DNA from: Staphylococcus petrasii
GTDB taxonomy: Bacteria; Bacillota; Bacilli; Staphylococcales; Staphylococcaceae
Assembly: GCF_002902565.1 (NCBI RefSeq)
Contig: NZ_PPRC01000001.1
Location: forward strand, 1 to 50,915
Reading direction: 5' to 3'
DNA: 50,915 bases
Below, one piece after another: positions 36,067 through 47,022 of the stretch. The first letter of the stretch is position 1. The number at the start of each line of letters is the position of its first letter. Below the pieces are notes generated by a model. It did not search any database and was not told the DNA's origin. It worked only from the letters and a program-made list of their open reading frames with translations. The position numbers were made by a program, and so were the translations under genes.

Positions 36067-39000
36067 GTGTTTGAACATAGTTTAAAAAGAGGGTTGTATG
36101 ATTTCCGTGAGGAACATGATGCATGTGGTATCGGTTTTTACGCCAATATGAATAATGTAAGGTCTCATGACATTATTGAAAAATCTTTAGAAATGTTGCG
36201 ACGATTAGACCATCGTGGGGGCGTTGGGGCAGACGGAATTACTGGAGATGGTGCAGGTATTATGACAGAAATTCCGTTTGAATTTTTCAAAAAATATAGC
36301 GGATTTGACTTACCTAATGAAGGGGAATATGCGGTAGGTCTTTTTTTCTCTAATCAAAAAATTGCTGGCACATTACATGAAACGACGTTTAATCAAATTA
36401 TTGAGCAAGAAGGTTTAAGCGTTATCGGCTATAGAGATGTACCTGTTGATACACAAGCTATTGCGCCACACGTTGTGGCAACTATGCCTTATATTCAACA
36501 AATCTTTATTAATTTAAATTCACATAAAACAGCTGTGAAACAGCTTTTCCTAGCAAGAAAGCAAATTGAAAAGTACGCAGAATCGCAAGAGTTGGAGCTT
36601 TATTTCACAAGTTTATCTCATAAAACGATTGTATATAAAGGATGGCTACGTTCAGACCAAATTAAAAAATTATATTTAGATTTAAATAATGAAGATTATC
36701 AGTCTAAGCTAGGTTTAGTTCATTCAAGATTTAGTACGAATACATTTCCGAGTTGGAAACGTGCCCATCCGAACCGAATGTTGATGCATAACGGAGAAAT
36801 TAATACGATAAAAGGCAATGTCAATTGGATGCGTGCACGTCAGCGCAAATTAATTCATACATTGTTTGGAGAAGAAAGTTATAAAATTTAAAAGATTGTG
36901 GATGAGGATGGTAGTGACTCAGCAATTGTAGATAACGCGTTAGAATTCTTAACATTAGCGATGGAGCCTGAGGAAGTGGCAATGTTGTTAATTCCTGAAC
37001 CATGGTTATATAACAAATCAAATGATGAAAATGTACGTGCATTTTATGAATTCTATAGTTATTTAATGGAGCCATGGGATGGACCGACGATGATCTCATT
37101 CTGTAATGGTGACAAAATTGGTGCGCTAACTGACCGTAACGGCTTACGTCCTGGTCGTTATACAATTACTAAAGATAACTTTATTGTGTTTTCATCTGAA
37201 GTGGGTGTCATCGATGTCCCTGAGGAAAACGTTGCTTTTAAAGGGCAATTAAATCCAGGGAAATTATTACTGGTAGACTTCAAAGCTAATAAAGTCATTG
37301 ATAATAATGAGTTAAAAGCACGTATTGCCAGTCAACATCCGTATCAAACATGGCTTGAAAAGCATAAAGTTGATTTAGGTTTAGATGACGTAAAGTATAA
37401 CCGTCGTTTATTAGAACCATCAACGTTATTTAGATTACAAAAGCAATTTGGTTATACCAAAGAAGATATTTATAAATATATGACTGCTTTAGTTGCAGTC
37501 AAGAAAGATCCAATTGGTGCTATGGGTTATGATTCACCACTTGCAGTTTTAAATGAGCGACCTGAGTCATTATTTAATTACTTTAAGCAATTATTTGCGC
37601 AAGTAACCAATCCACCGATTGATGCGTATCGTGAGAAGATTGTAACAAGTGAACTTTCTTATTTAGGGGGAGAAGGAAACTTATTACAACCGAACCCTTC
37701 TGTGCTAAATCGTATTCAATTATCTAAACCTGTGTTGACGTTGAGTCAATTAGAGACGATTAAACAAAGTAAGTTTGACGTGAAACATTTATCAACGTTA
37801 TATCGTGGCAGTCTTGAAGAAGCGTTACAACACTTAGGGAAAGCGGCGATTCAAGCTACACGTGAAGGCTATACGATTTTAGTGCTTGATGATAGTTCAC
37901 TCATTGAAAGTGAGATTAAAGCAGAAGCGGACGAGAGTCAACGTTATGCGATTCCAATGTTGTTAGCAATCAGTCATATTCATCAGTTATTGATTAGAGA
38001 AGATTTACGTATGAACACGAGTCTAGTCGCTTTATCTGGTGAAACACGCGAAGTTCATCATGTCGCTTGTTTACTAGGTTATGGTGCCAACGCGGTTATT
38101 CCATATTTAGCACAACAAACGATTGCGCACTTAGCAGAGGATGGACATCTTAAAGGTTCTATTTCTGAAAATGTAGAAACCTATACAAATGTTTTATCTG
38201 AAGGTGTCATTAAAGTTATGGCTAAAATGGGTATTTCCACTGTTCAAAGTTATCAGGGTGCCCAAATCTTTGAAGCAGTGGGACTTTCTCAAGAAGTCAT
38301 TGATGCTTATTTCACAGGTATGCAATCTAAACTATCAGGCTTAAGCATTGAACAAATTGATGAAGAAAACAAAGCACGTCAAAGTAGTCATAGTGAATAT
38401 TTAGAACCAGGAAGTCTTTTCCAATGGCGCCAACAAGGCCAACATCATGTATTTAATCCGACAACGATTCATTTATTACAACATGCGTGTCGTGAAAATG
38501 ATTATGAACAATTTAAAGCTTTTTCAAATGCAGTCCATGACAACAGAAAGGACCACTTACGTGACTTATTAGAATTTAAACCACAACGCTCTATTCCTAT
38601 TAGCGAAGTGGAATCTGTAGAATCTATCGTTAAACGTTTTAACACTGGGGCAATGAGTTATGGTTCAATTTCTGAAGAAGCACATCAAACATTAGCGAAA
38701 GCTATGAACCGATTAGGCGGAAAAAGTAATAGTGGTGAAGGTGGAGAGAACCCTAAACGCTATGAAATCCAAGAGGACGGCAGTTATTTATCAAGCGCGA
38801 TTAAACAAGTAGCCTCTGGACGTTTCGGTGTGACAAGTAATTACCTGCAACATGCGAAAGAATTACAAATTAAAGTAGCTCAAGGCGCTAAACCAGGGGA
38901 AGGTGGACAATTACCAGGTACTAAAGTCTACCCGTGGATTGCTGAGACACGTGGATCAACACCAGGTATTGGCTTAATTTCACCACCGCCACATCATGAT

Positions 39001-40575
39001 ATTTATTCAATTGAAGACTTAGCACAATTAATTCACGATTTGAAGAATGCGAACAAAGAAGCGAATATTGCCGTAAAACTTGTATCTAAATCAGGCATCG
39101 GTACTATTGCTTCAGGGGTAGCTAAAGCATTCGCAGATAAAATTGTTGTAAGTGGATACGATGGTGGAACAGGTGCGTCTCCTAAGACAAGTATTCAACA
39201 TGCTGGATTACCATGGGAGCTAGGGTTAGCTGAAACACATCAAACATTGAAATTAAATCATTTACGTAGTCGTGTACGTTTAGAAACAGACGGTAAATTA
39301 TTAACAGGTAGAGATGTGGCCTTAGCTTGTGCATTAGGCGCAGAAGAATTTGGCTTCGCGACTGCACCGCTTGTCGTTTTAGGTTGTATCATGATGCGCG
39401 TCTGTCATAACGACACATGTCCAGTAGGTATTGCCACTCAAAACCAAGACTTGAGAGCCTTATTCAGAGGTAAAGCTGATCATGTAGTTAACTTTATGCA
39501 TTTTATTGCTGAAGAACTTAGAGAGGTTTTAGCTTCACTTGGTTTGAAAAAGGTGGAAGATTTAGTGGGACGAACAGATTTATTACAACGTTCTAGTGAT
39601 ATTAATTTTAAATCTAAAGCCGCATCACTTGATGTCACTAAATTATTACATTTAGTAGACGGACCAAACACAAAACAAATTTCTCAAGACCATCATTTAA
39701 ATATTGGTTTCGATTTAAATTATCTATATAAAGACGCTAAACAAAGTATTGAAAATGGAGAAACATTCAAGGGGTATTACGTTGTAAATAATGAACAACG
39801 TGATGTGGGAGTTATAACAGGTAGTTATATTACACAACAGCATGGTAGTGAAGGTTTACCGGAACATACAATTATTGGTGAAACAACGGGCCATGCAGGT
39901 CAAAGCTTAGCAGCCTTTGCGCCTAAAGGATTATTGATTCATCACACTGGTGATGCCAACGACTATGTAGGTAAAGGGTTATCAGGCGGTACCGTTGTTG
40001 TAAAAGCACCTAATAAAGCACGAGAGAACGAAATTATCGCAGGAAATGTAAGTTTCTATGGTGCTTCACAAGGTAAAGCCTATATTAATGGTAAAGCTGG
40101 TGAACGTTTCTGTATCCGTAATAGTGGTGTAGACGTTGTAGTTGAAGGTATTGGTGACCATGGTTTGGAATACATGACTGGAGGCCACGTCATCATACTA
40201 GGCGACGTTGGTAAGAACTTCGGACAAGGTATGAGTGGTGGCGTCTGCTACATTTTCCCAAGTGATATTGAGACATTTAAACGCGTTAACGCTTTGCCGA
40301 CATTAGCCTTTAAGAAAGTAAGTCATGACGAAGAACGAAATTTATTGAAAGAACATTATCACTTTACTCAAAGCACTAAAGCAGCGGCTATTTTACAAGA
40401 TTTTGACCATGTAGCTGATAAAGTAGTCAAAGTTATTCCGAAGGATTACGAATTAATGATGCAAAAAATCGAGTTACAACGTCGTCGTTTGCCACAAGAG
40501 GAAGCGAAATTAGCGGCATTCTACGATGAAGGTACTTCAATTGATCAAAACTTACAACCGGCAGTTATTTATTAA
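36067..40575 (+). pseudogene. gltB: glutamate synthase large subunit GltB, interrupted by TAA at codon 275
   Basis: The frame is continuous for 1502 residues from GTG at 36067 (site AAAGGAG, 8 nt before it) to TAA at 40573, except for an in-frame TAA at 36889-36891. The N-terminal amidotransferase domain starts after a 19-residue propeptide with catalytic Cys20 (EEHDACGIGF). Central, FMN/Fe-S (GAMSYGSIS, KPGEGGQLPGTKV, then CIMMRVCHNDTCPVG) and GXGXG domains follow. The region around the break reads Y-K-I-stop-K-I-V-DEDGSD; S. aureus has KVHQIVDEDGSD at the same place, so one base change, likely CAA to TAA, explains it. As written only a 274-residue piece of the amidotransferase would be made. 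A restart at GTG 36898 has no ribosome binding site. Confidence 0.93.
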
Positions 40576-40592
40576 AGAGAGGAAGAGCAATT

Positions 40593-42056
40593 ATGGGCGA
40601 GTTTAAAGGGTTTATGAAGTATGAGAAACAGTCGTTATCCGAATTGTCGCTTGTTGATCGATTAAAAAATCACGATGCATTTCAACAGCGCTTTTCACGT
40701 GAGGAAGCCTCTATACAAGGCGCACGTTGTATGGATTGTGGTACGCCTTTTTGTCAAACGGGTCTTCCTTTTGGCCGGGAAACAATTGGATGTCCAATTG
40801 GCAACTATATTCCGGAGTGGAATGATTTGGTGTATCATCAAGATTTCAAAGGGGCCTACGAACGTTTAAGTGAAACTAATAATTTTCCTGATTTTACTGG
40901 ACGCGTTTGCCCAGCACCATGTGAGAACTCATGTGTAATGAAGATTAACCGTGATTCCATAGCGATTAAAGGTATTGAACGTACGATTATAGATGAAGCT
41001 TTTGAAAATGGATGGGTCAAACCCAAACTTCCAAAAGTACGTAAAACCCAAAAAGTAGCCATCGTAGGAAGCGGACCAGCTGGACTAGCAGCCGCTGAAG
41101 AACTTAATTATATAGGCTATCAAGTTACAGTATTTGAAAAAGCAGCTGAACCAGGTGGATTACTCATGTACGGGATCCCTAACATGAAGTTAGACAAAGA
41201 TGTGGTACGTCGACGTATTGCCTTAATGGAAGAAGCGGGCATAATATTTAAAACGAATGTGAACATAGGGGTAGACGTATCAAAAGAGGAATTAGAAGCG
41301 CGATTTGATGCGATTATCTTATGTACCGGAGCTCAAAAAGCACGCGATTTACCTTTAGAAGGACGTATGGGCCAAGGTATCCATTTTGCGATGGATTATC
41401 TGACAGAACAAACACAACTTCTCAACGGTGAAATTGACGAAGCTACCATTACGGCAAAAGATAAAAATGTCATTATTATTGGTGCAGGGGACACAGGTGC
41501 CGATTGTGTAGCGACCGCATTACGTGAAAATTGTAAGTCGATTGTACAATTTAACAAGTATACTAAAGCACCAGAAGAAATTACGTTTAAAACTAATACA
41601 TCATGGCCGCTTCCTTTACCTGTCTTCAAAATGGATTATGCGCATAAAGAATATGAAACACGTTTCGGAAGAGAACCACGTGCTTATGGCGTTCAAACTA
41701 TGCGCTATGATGTTGACCATATTGGAAATATTCGTGGAGTTTATACTCAAATCTTAGAAGAAACACCTGAAGGCATGGTAGTAGTCGATGGTACTGAAAG
41801 ACATTGGCCAGCCGACTTAGTCTTACTTTCAATTGGATTTGAAGGTATTGAGCCTACAGTACCAAGAGAATTTGATATTGCTACTAAATTTAATAGAATT
41901 GTAGCGAATGACAAAGACTATCATACCAACCAAGAAAAGTTTTTCGCAGCAGGGGATGCGCGTCGAGGTCAAAGTTTAGTTGTCTGGGCAATTAAAGAAG
42001 GACGTGCCGTTGCTAAGTCAGTCGATAGTTATTTACAACAGAAAGTGCTAGTGTAA
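40593..42056 (+). CDS. gltD: glutamate synthase small (beta) subunit
   Basis: 487 residues, full length. The N-terminal cysteines C-x2-C-x4-C and CPAPCENSC bind the iron-sulfur clusters. A FAD fold (VAIVGSGPAGLAAAEEL) and a NADPH fold (VIIIGAGDTGADCVATA) follow, with a late GDARRGQSLVVWAIKEGR FAD motif. It passes NADPH electrons to GltB. The site AGAGAGGAAG lies before the ATG and the start is 17 nt from the gltB end. It is intact although gltB is interrupted. Confidence 0.94.
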   Translation: MGEFKGFMKYEKQSLSELSLVDRLKNHDAFQQRFSREEASIQGARCMDCGTPFCQTGLPFGRETIGCPIGNYIPEWNDLVYHQDFKGAYERLSETNNFPDFTGRVCPAPCENSCVMKINRDSIAIKGIERTIIDEAFENGWVKPKLPKVRKTQKVAIVGSGPAGLAAAEELNYIGYQVTVFEKAAEPGGLLMYGIPNMKLDKDVVRRRIALMEEAGIIFKTNVNIGVDVSKEELEARFDAIILCTGAQKARDLPLEGRMGQGIHFAMDYLTEQTQLLNGEIDEATITAKDKNVIIIGAGDTGADCVATALRENCKSIVQFNKYTKAPEEITFKTNTSWPLPLPVFKMDYAHKEYETRFGREPRAYGVQTMRYDVDHIGNIRGVYTQILEETPEGMVVVDGTERHWPADLVLLSIGFEGIEPTVPREFDIATKFNRIVANDKDYHTNQEKFFAAGDARRGQSLVVWAIKEGRAVAKSVDSYLQQKVLV

Positions 42057-42133
42057 GTACTGCTTTTCAGCATGCTACTGACTTCATTTGTAAAGAAATG
42101 ATTAAAAAAGTTTTAATACAGTAAAGAAAATGT

Positions 42134-42162
42134 TTGACTTCCAATGAACCATGTTATAAGAT
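42134..42162 (+). promoter_or_regulatory. promoter of tRNA-Ser
   Basis: TTGACT (42134-42139), a 17-nt spacer and TAAGAT (42157-42162), ending 16 nt before the mature tRNA. Confidence 0.7.
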
Positions 42163-42178
42163 AGTTATTGTGTTCATT

Positions 42179-42271
42179 GGAGGAATACCCAAGTCCGGCT
42201 GAAGGGATCGGTCTTGAAAACCGACAGGGCCTTAACGGGCCGCGGGGGTTCGAATCCCTCTTCCTCCGCCA
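42179..42271 (+). tRNA. tRNA-Ser(UGA)
   Basis: The acceptor stem GGAGGAA (42179-42185) pairs with TTCCTCC (42261-42267), followed by G and the encoded CCA. The anticodon loop CTTGAAA gives UGA. The long variable arm of class II tRNAs (GGGCC.TTAAC.GGGCC region) and the T loop GGTTCGAATCC are present. 93 nt, single gene, between gltD and the trehalose operon. Confidence 0.97.
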
Positions 42272-42304
42272 TTATAATTAAAATCCAAGACTAATAAATA
42301 TAAA

Positions 42305-42346
42305 AAGACAAGTACTCAATGTAGATTGAGTACTTGTCTTTTTTTG
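42305..42346 (+). terminator. terminator of the tRNA-Ser gene
   Basis: A perfect 16-bp stem AAGACAAGTACTCAAT / ATTGAGTACTTGTCTT with a 4-nt loop and a run of T. Confidence 0.95.
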
Positions 42347-42414
42347 CTTCATGGGACCGCATAAGCACAAATATCATCTTTTTTCACCCAAATATATAAA
42401 ACTAAATGTAAGCC

Positions 42415-42444
42415 TTTACAAAACTTGTCTAGACAAGTTATACT
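42415..42444 (+). promoter_or_regulatory. treP promoter with TreR operator
   Basis: TTTACA (42415-42420), an 18-nt spacer and TATACT (42439-42444). The spacer is filled by the perfect 18-bp palindrome AACTTGTCTAGACAAGTT (42422-42439), ideally placed for a repressor to block RNA polymerase. The adjacent treR encodes the likely binder; trehalose-6-phosphate would release it. Confidence 0.85.
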
Positions 42445-42474
42445 TTATGTATTAAAGATAAGGGAGTGAAAGGC

Positions 42475-43917
42475 GTGGCTGTCAAAAGACAAGATGTACA
42501 AGACATCGTTAAAGCAATTGGTGGCAAAGAAAATGTTGATACTGCAACCCATTGTGTAACTCGTTTGCGTTTAGTATTAAAAGACGATAATAAAGTTAAT
42601 AAAGAAGCTTTAGATGACAATACGTTAGTAAAAGGCCAATTTAAAGCGGATAATCAATACCAAATTGTAATTGGTCCAGGAACAGTAGACGAAGTATATA
42701 AACAATTTATAAAAGAAACAGGTGCTGAAGAAGCCTCGAAAGATGAAGCAAAAGCAGCTGCAGCTAAAAAAGGTAACCCAGTACAAAGATTGATTAAATT
42801 ATTAGGAGACATCTTTATTCCTATCTTACCTGCTTTAGTTACTGCCGGGCTTCTAATGGGGATTAATAACCTTTTAACAATGGAAAATCTATTTGGACCT
42901 AAGCCACTAGTAGAACAGTTCCCACAATTAGGGGATATCTCAAATATCATTAATGTTATAGCGAGTACCGCGTTTATCTTCTTACCAGCTTTAATTGGTT
43001 GGAGTAGTATGAAAGTCTTCGGCGGTAGTCCTATCTTAGGTTTGGTACTTGGCTTGATTTTAATGCATCCACAATTAGTATCACAATATGATATTGCGAA
43101 AGGGCATATCCCAACTTGGAACCTTTTCGGTTTAGAAATTAAACAGTTAAACTATCAAGGACAAGTCTTACCAGTATTAATTGCAGCTTATGTACTTTCA
43201 CTCATTGAAAAAGCGCTTAACAAGGTCGTGCATGATTCTATTAAAATGCTCGTAGTAGGTCCAGTAGCGTTATTAATTACAGGATTCTTAGCGTTCATCA
43301 TTATTGGACCGGTTGCTTTAGCAATTGGAACTGCCATCACTGGTGCGATTCAATTCGTCTTTGAACATGCTGGATGGTTAGGTGGCGCAATTTATGGTTT
43401 CTTCTATGCACCACTTGTTATCACAGGTTTACATCATATGTTCTTAGCAGTTGATTTCCAATTAATGGGAAGTAAATTAGGCGGTACATACTTATGGCCA
43501 ATCGTTGCTATCTCTAATATTTGCCAAGGTTCAGCTGCATTTGGCGCATGGTTTATTTATAGACGTCGTAAAATGGCGAAAGAAGAAGGTTTAGCATTAA
43601 CTTCAAGTGTTTCAGCATTTTTAGGCGTAACAGAACCCGCAATGTTTGGTGTGAACTTACCACTCAAAGTACCTTTCTTCGCTGCAATTTGTACTTCTGG
43701 CGTTTTAGGCGCAATTATCGGTGCAAATAGAGTATTAGGTAATGTAGGCGTTGGTGGTGTTCCAGCATTTATTTCAATTAAGAGTGAATATTGGTTTATT
43801 TATATTCCAATCACATTGCTTGCTGTTATAGTACCAGCAATCTTAACAATCATTTTCTCAAGATTTACTACGATTAAAGCTAAGAAAATGGTTGAAAATC
43901 CTGACGAAACAAAATAA
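42475..43917 (+). CDS. treP: PTS trehalose-specific EIIBC component
   Basis: 480 residues. The EIIB domain (1-80) has the phosphorylated Cys27 in ATHCVTRLRL. The EIIC domain (about 105-470) has about ten membrane helices and the sugar-binding GITEPAMFG-like segment (LGVTEPAMFGVNLPLK). No EIIA domain is fused, so EIIA-Glc (Crr) must serve. It imports trehalose as trehalose-6-phosphate. The start is GTG at 42475, 8 nt after AGGGAG. An intercistronic hairpin separates it from treC. Confidence 0.95.
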   Translation: MAVKRQDVQDIVKAIGGKENVDTATHCVTRLRLVLKDDNKVNKEALDDNTLVKGQFKADNQYQIVIGPGTVDEVYKQFIKETGAEEASKDEAKAAAAKKGNPVQRLIKLLGDIFIPILPALVTAGLLMGINNLLTMENLFGPKPLVEQFPQLGDISNIINVIASTAFIFLPALIGWSSMKVFGGSPILGLVLGLILMHPQLVSQYDIAKGHIPTWNLFGLEIKQLNYQGQVLPVLIAAYVLSLIEKALNKVVHDSIKMLVVGPVALLITGFLAFIIIGPVALAIGTAITGAIQFVFEHAGWLGGAIYGFFYAPLVITGLHHMFLAVDFQLMGSKLGGTYLWPIVAISNICQGSAAFGAWFIYRRRKMAKEEGLALTSSVSAFLGVTEPAMFGVNLPLKVPFFAAICTSGVLGAIIGANRVLGNVGVGGVPAFISIKSEYWFIYIPITLLAVIVPAILTIIFSRFTTIKAKKMVENPDETK

Positions 43918-43934
43918 GGGTAATGCACAACAAT

Positions 43935-43984
43935 AAAGACGTTCACGTATTATTTTACAAGTACTTGGACGTCTTTTCGTTTTA
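43935..43984 (+). terminator. hairpin between treP and treC, possible partial terminator
   Basis: AAAGACGTTCACGTA (43935-43949) pairs with TACTTGGACGTCTTT (43962-43976) with one mismatch, and TTCGTTTT follows. Since treC lacks an obvious promoter here, the hairpin likely lowers readthrough or protects treP mRNA rather than stopping it fully. Confidence 0.6.
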
Positions 43985-44017
43985 ATCATATTTACTATAT
44001 ATAAAGGTGGAATGAAA

Positions 44018-45652
44018 ATGGCTCAACAAGACTGGAAAAAATCAGTAGTTTATCAAATTTATCCTAAATCATTTAATGATACCACTGGCAACGGCCAAGG
44101 GGATTTAAACGGTATTATTGAAAAATTAGACTACCTACAATATCTAGGTGTAGATTACATTTGGTTAACGCCAATTTACGAATCACCTATGAATGATAAC
44201 GGCTATGATATTAGTAATTATTTTAAAATAAATGAACAGTTTGGCACGATAGAAGATTTCGAAACGTTAGTTAAAGAAGCCCATCAACGTGATTTAAAAG
44301 TAATGATGGACATTGTTATTAATCATACGTCTACAGAACATCAATGGTTTAAAGAAGCGATTAGCTCAAAAGATAATCCATATCGTGATTTTTATTTCTT
44401 TAGACCATCTCAAGATGGACCATCGACGAATTGGGAGTCTAAATTTGGTGGTAATGCTTGGCAATATGATGAACACACAGAAGAATATTACTTACATTTG
44501 TTTGACGTCACACAAGCAGATTTGAATTGGGATAATGAAACTGTCCGCAAAGCATTATACGATGTTGTTAATCATTGGATTGACTTTGGCGTAGATGGTT
44601 TCCGATTTGATGTCATTAACTTAATATCTAAAGGCGAATTTAAAGATTCACCTAAGATAGGTAAAGAATTTTACACAGATGGCCCACGTGTCCATGAGTA
44701 TCTTCATGAACTAAATCGCAACACATTTGGAGATAAAGATATGATGACAGTAGGAGAAATGTCATCTACAACGATTGATAATTGTATTAAATACACGCAG
44801 CCTGAGCGCCAGGAATTAAGTAGTGTATTTAATTTCCATCATTTAAAAGTGGATTACGTAGATGGAGAAAAATGGACGAATGCGAAATTTGATTTTCTAA
44901 AATTAAAAGAAATTCTTATGGAATGGCAAGTAGGGATTAATAAAGATGGCGGCTGGAACGCTATCTTCTGGTGCAACCACGACCAACCTCGTGTAGTATC
45001 ACGTTTCGGAGATGATTCAACTGAGGAGAACCGCCAAGCGAGTGCTAAGATGTTAGCAATTGCGCTTCATATGTTGCAAGGTACGCCTTATATTTATCAA
45101 GGTGAAGAAATTGGTATGACCGATCCGCACTTTGATTCTATTCAGCAATATCGCGATGTTGAGTCTTTAAATGCTTATGAAAATTTAAAACATAAAGGCA
45201 TAGACGAAGAGGAAATTTTAACGATTTTAGGTCAAAAATCACGTGATAATTCACGTACACCAATTCAATGGACTTCAAACGAACAAGCTGGCTTCACAAC
45301 GGGTACACCATGGATTGATATACCAAATAATATTAATAAAATAAATGTAGAAGACGCTATGGAAGATGAACATTCTATTTTACAAACGTATCGCCAACTT
45401 ATCGCTCTACGTCATGAACATGATATTATTACTTATGGCGATATTGAGCCAATGTATATGGAACACCCTCAATTATTTATTTATCGACGTAACTATCAAA
45501 ATCAATCTTGGTTAGTAATTGCTAACTTTTCAAAAGAAGCAGTTAAACTTCCAGATGAAATCGATACAAATGGGGATATTGTGATTCAAAATGGCACAGT
45601 GGAAAACGGTGAAATATCACCATTTGGCGCAATTGTGATTGAGCATTCATAA
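44018..45652 (+). CDS. treC: alpha,alpha-phosphotrehalase
   Basis: 544 residues, GH13 family TreC. Asp198 (GFRFDVI) is the nucleophile, Glu247 (TVGEMS) the acid/base and Asp322 (NHDQPR) the third catalytic acid. It splits trehalose-6-phosphate to glucose and glucose-6-phosphate in the cytosol. ATG at 44018 lies 8 nt after AAAGGTGG; the in-frame ATG at 44012 is too close to that site. It is followed by treR after 30 nt. Confidence 0.95.
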   Translation: MAQQDWKKSVVYQIYPKSFNDTTGNGQGDLNGIIEKLDYLQYLGVDYIWLTPIYESPMNDNGYDISNYFKINEQFGTIEDFETLVKEAHQRDLKVMMDIVINHTSTEHQWFKEAISSKDNPYRDFYFFRPSQDGPSTNWESKFGGNAWQYDEHTEEYYLHLFDVTQADLNWDNETVRKALYDVVNHWIDFGVDGFRFDVINLISKGEFKDSPKIGKEFYTDGPRVHEYLHELNRNTFGDKDMMTVGEMSSTTIDNCIKYTQPERQELSSVFNFHHLKVDYVDGEKWTNAKFDFLKLKEILMEWQVGINKDGGWNAIFWCNHDQPRVVSRFGDDSTEENRQASAKMLAIALHMLQGTPYIYQGEEIGMTDPHFDSIQQYRDVESLNAYENLKHKGIDEEEILTILGQKSRDNSRTPIQWTSNEQAGFTTGTPWIDIPNNINKINVEDAMEDEHSILQTYRQLIALRHEHDIITYGDIEPMYMEHPQLFIYRRNYQNQSWLVIANFSKEAVKLPDEIDTNGDIVIQNGTVENGEISPFGAIVIEHS

Positions 45653-45682
45653 TCATTGGCTAAGCAGACTGGTGGAGAAAAG

Positions 45683-46408
45683 ATGGCACAACAAAAATTT
45701 ATAACGATTTACGATGAATTAAAACAAGGTATCTTCGATGGTACTTACAGCTATGGTGATCAATTACCTTCTGAGCATGAATTAGTTGAGAAATATCATG
45801 CTTCGCGTGAAACAGTGAGGAAGGCACTGGAACTGTTAGCGAATGATGGGATGATTCAAAAGATTAGAGGCAAAGGTTCCATCGTCATTGACCAAGGTAT
45901 GACGGAATTTCCTTTCTCGAATTTAATTAGTTTCAAAGAAGTGAAAGAAGAATTAGGCTTGAAACATACGACGAATGTCCTTCTTAATGAAGTGATTGAA
46001 GCGGATGCAGTGCCTCACGTTAAGAAGCACCTTAATTTAACGCAGAATCAACCGCTTATTCATATTATAAGAAGCCGTAGCGTGAATGGCATAGTAAAGA
46101 TTCTAGATGAAGATTATTTCTTAACTTCGATAGTCCCATCTATTACTGATCAAGTAGCGAAAGACTCAATCTATCATTATTTGGAAGCGGAATTAGGTTT
46201 AGAAATTAGTTATTCCAATAAAGCGATTACATTCGAGCCATTTACTGAGTGTGAATACGATGTTTTTGGAAAAGTGCAGCCCCCATACACGGCGACGGTA
46301 AGAAGTATTGTTTATTTAAAAGATACAACACAATTCCAATACAATGTGTCTAAACACTTAGCAACAGAATTTAAATTTAATGAATTTTCAAGAAGACATA
46401 CGAAATAA
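45683..46408 (+). CDS. treR: trehalose operon repressor TreR (GntR family, HutC/UTRA)
   Basis: 241 residues. A GntR winged HTH (residues about 5-70; YGDQLPSEHELVEKYHASRETVRKALELLANDGMIQKIRGKGSIV) is joined to a UTRA effector domain. It likely binds trehalose-6-phosphate and the palindrome at 42422-42439. ATG at 45683 follows GGTGGAG; the upstream TTG at 45656 has no site. It is the last gene of the operon. Confidence 0.94.
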   Translation: MAQQKFITIYDELKQGIFDGTYSYGDQLPSEHELVEKYHASRETVRKALELLANDGMIQKIRGKGSIVIDQGMTEFPFSNLISFKEVKEELGLKHTTNVLLNEVIEADAVPHVKKHLNLTQNQPLIHIIRSRSVNGIVKILDEDYFLTSIVPSITDQVAKDSIYHYLEAELGLEISYSNKAITFEPFTECEYDVFGKVQPPYTATVRSIVYLKDTTQFQYNVSKHLATEFKFNEFSRRHTK

Positions 46409-46510
46409 AAGGCGTTATAGAAGAGCACGAAAGGCATATATCAATAGCTCAGGATTCTTCGTAACATTATGCTTGCATTTAGTCGATTATTTATAGTATT
46501 ATTAAACTTA

Positions 46511-46780
46511 CCGTGCTAGGTGGGGAGGTAGCGGTTCCCTGTACTCGAAATCCGCTTTATGCGAGACTTAATTCCTTCGTTGAGGGTGTGTCTTTGTGAA
46601 GTCTGCCCGAAGCACGAGGTGTTTGAAGATTTCGGTCCTATGCAATATGAACCCATGAACCATGTCAGGTCCTGACGGAAGCAGCATTAAGTGGATCCTC
46701 ATATGTGCCGTAGGGTAGCCGAGATTTAGCTATCGACTTCGGTAACGTTTATGATACACACTCGATTCGAAGGTGCGCGG
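46511..46780 (+). ncRNA. ffs: signal recognition particle RNA (scRNA, large Gram-positive type)
   Basis: About 270 nt. The ends CCGTGC and GCGCGG pair. The 5' Alu-type part CTAGGTGGGGAGGTAGCGG is conserved. The Ffh-binding domain has CATGTCAGGTCC and GGAAGCAGCATTAAG. A T-run follows at 46781. This is the RNA core of the SRP that targets membrane proteins. A possible promoter is TTGCAT (about 46473) with TATTAT after 18 nt. Ends are approximate. Confidence 0.95.
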
Positions 46781-46829
46781 TTTTTTTATATTTAAAATGC
46801 ACAACTTATACATAGATAACTAGATAATC

Positions 46830-46904
46830 AACCCTTATTTGATGATAAACGAAAGGGTTTGTTTTCAGTCTGAGGTGACTTTAATTTAAAGTCACCTCTT
46901 TTTT
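46830..46904 (+). terminator. two tandem terminator hairpins after ffs
   Basis: The first: AACCCTT (46830-46836) / AAGGGTT (46853-46859) then TGTTTTC. The second: GAGGTGACTTTA / TAAAGTCACCTC (46872-46898) and a run of T. They guard the gap between ffs and the acetyltransferase gene; the rest of 46905-47022 is AT-rich with no gene. Confidence 0.85.
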
Positions 46905-47022
46905 GTATAGAATAAAGAAGTATAATATTTATATGTGAAATAAAGAGGCATGGAGTTTTATCAACATTGGGGCCTTTTCAAAATAGAGAAGCGTTAAAGA
47001 TATACGAATAGGGGGATAATGG

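Noticed and set aside
36898..40575. Separate gene starting at GTG 36898
   Set aside because: It is the continuation of gltB in the same frame after one stop codon and lacks a ribosome binding site; it is not a distinct gene.
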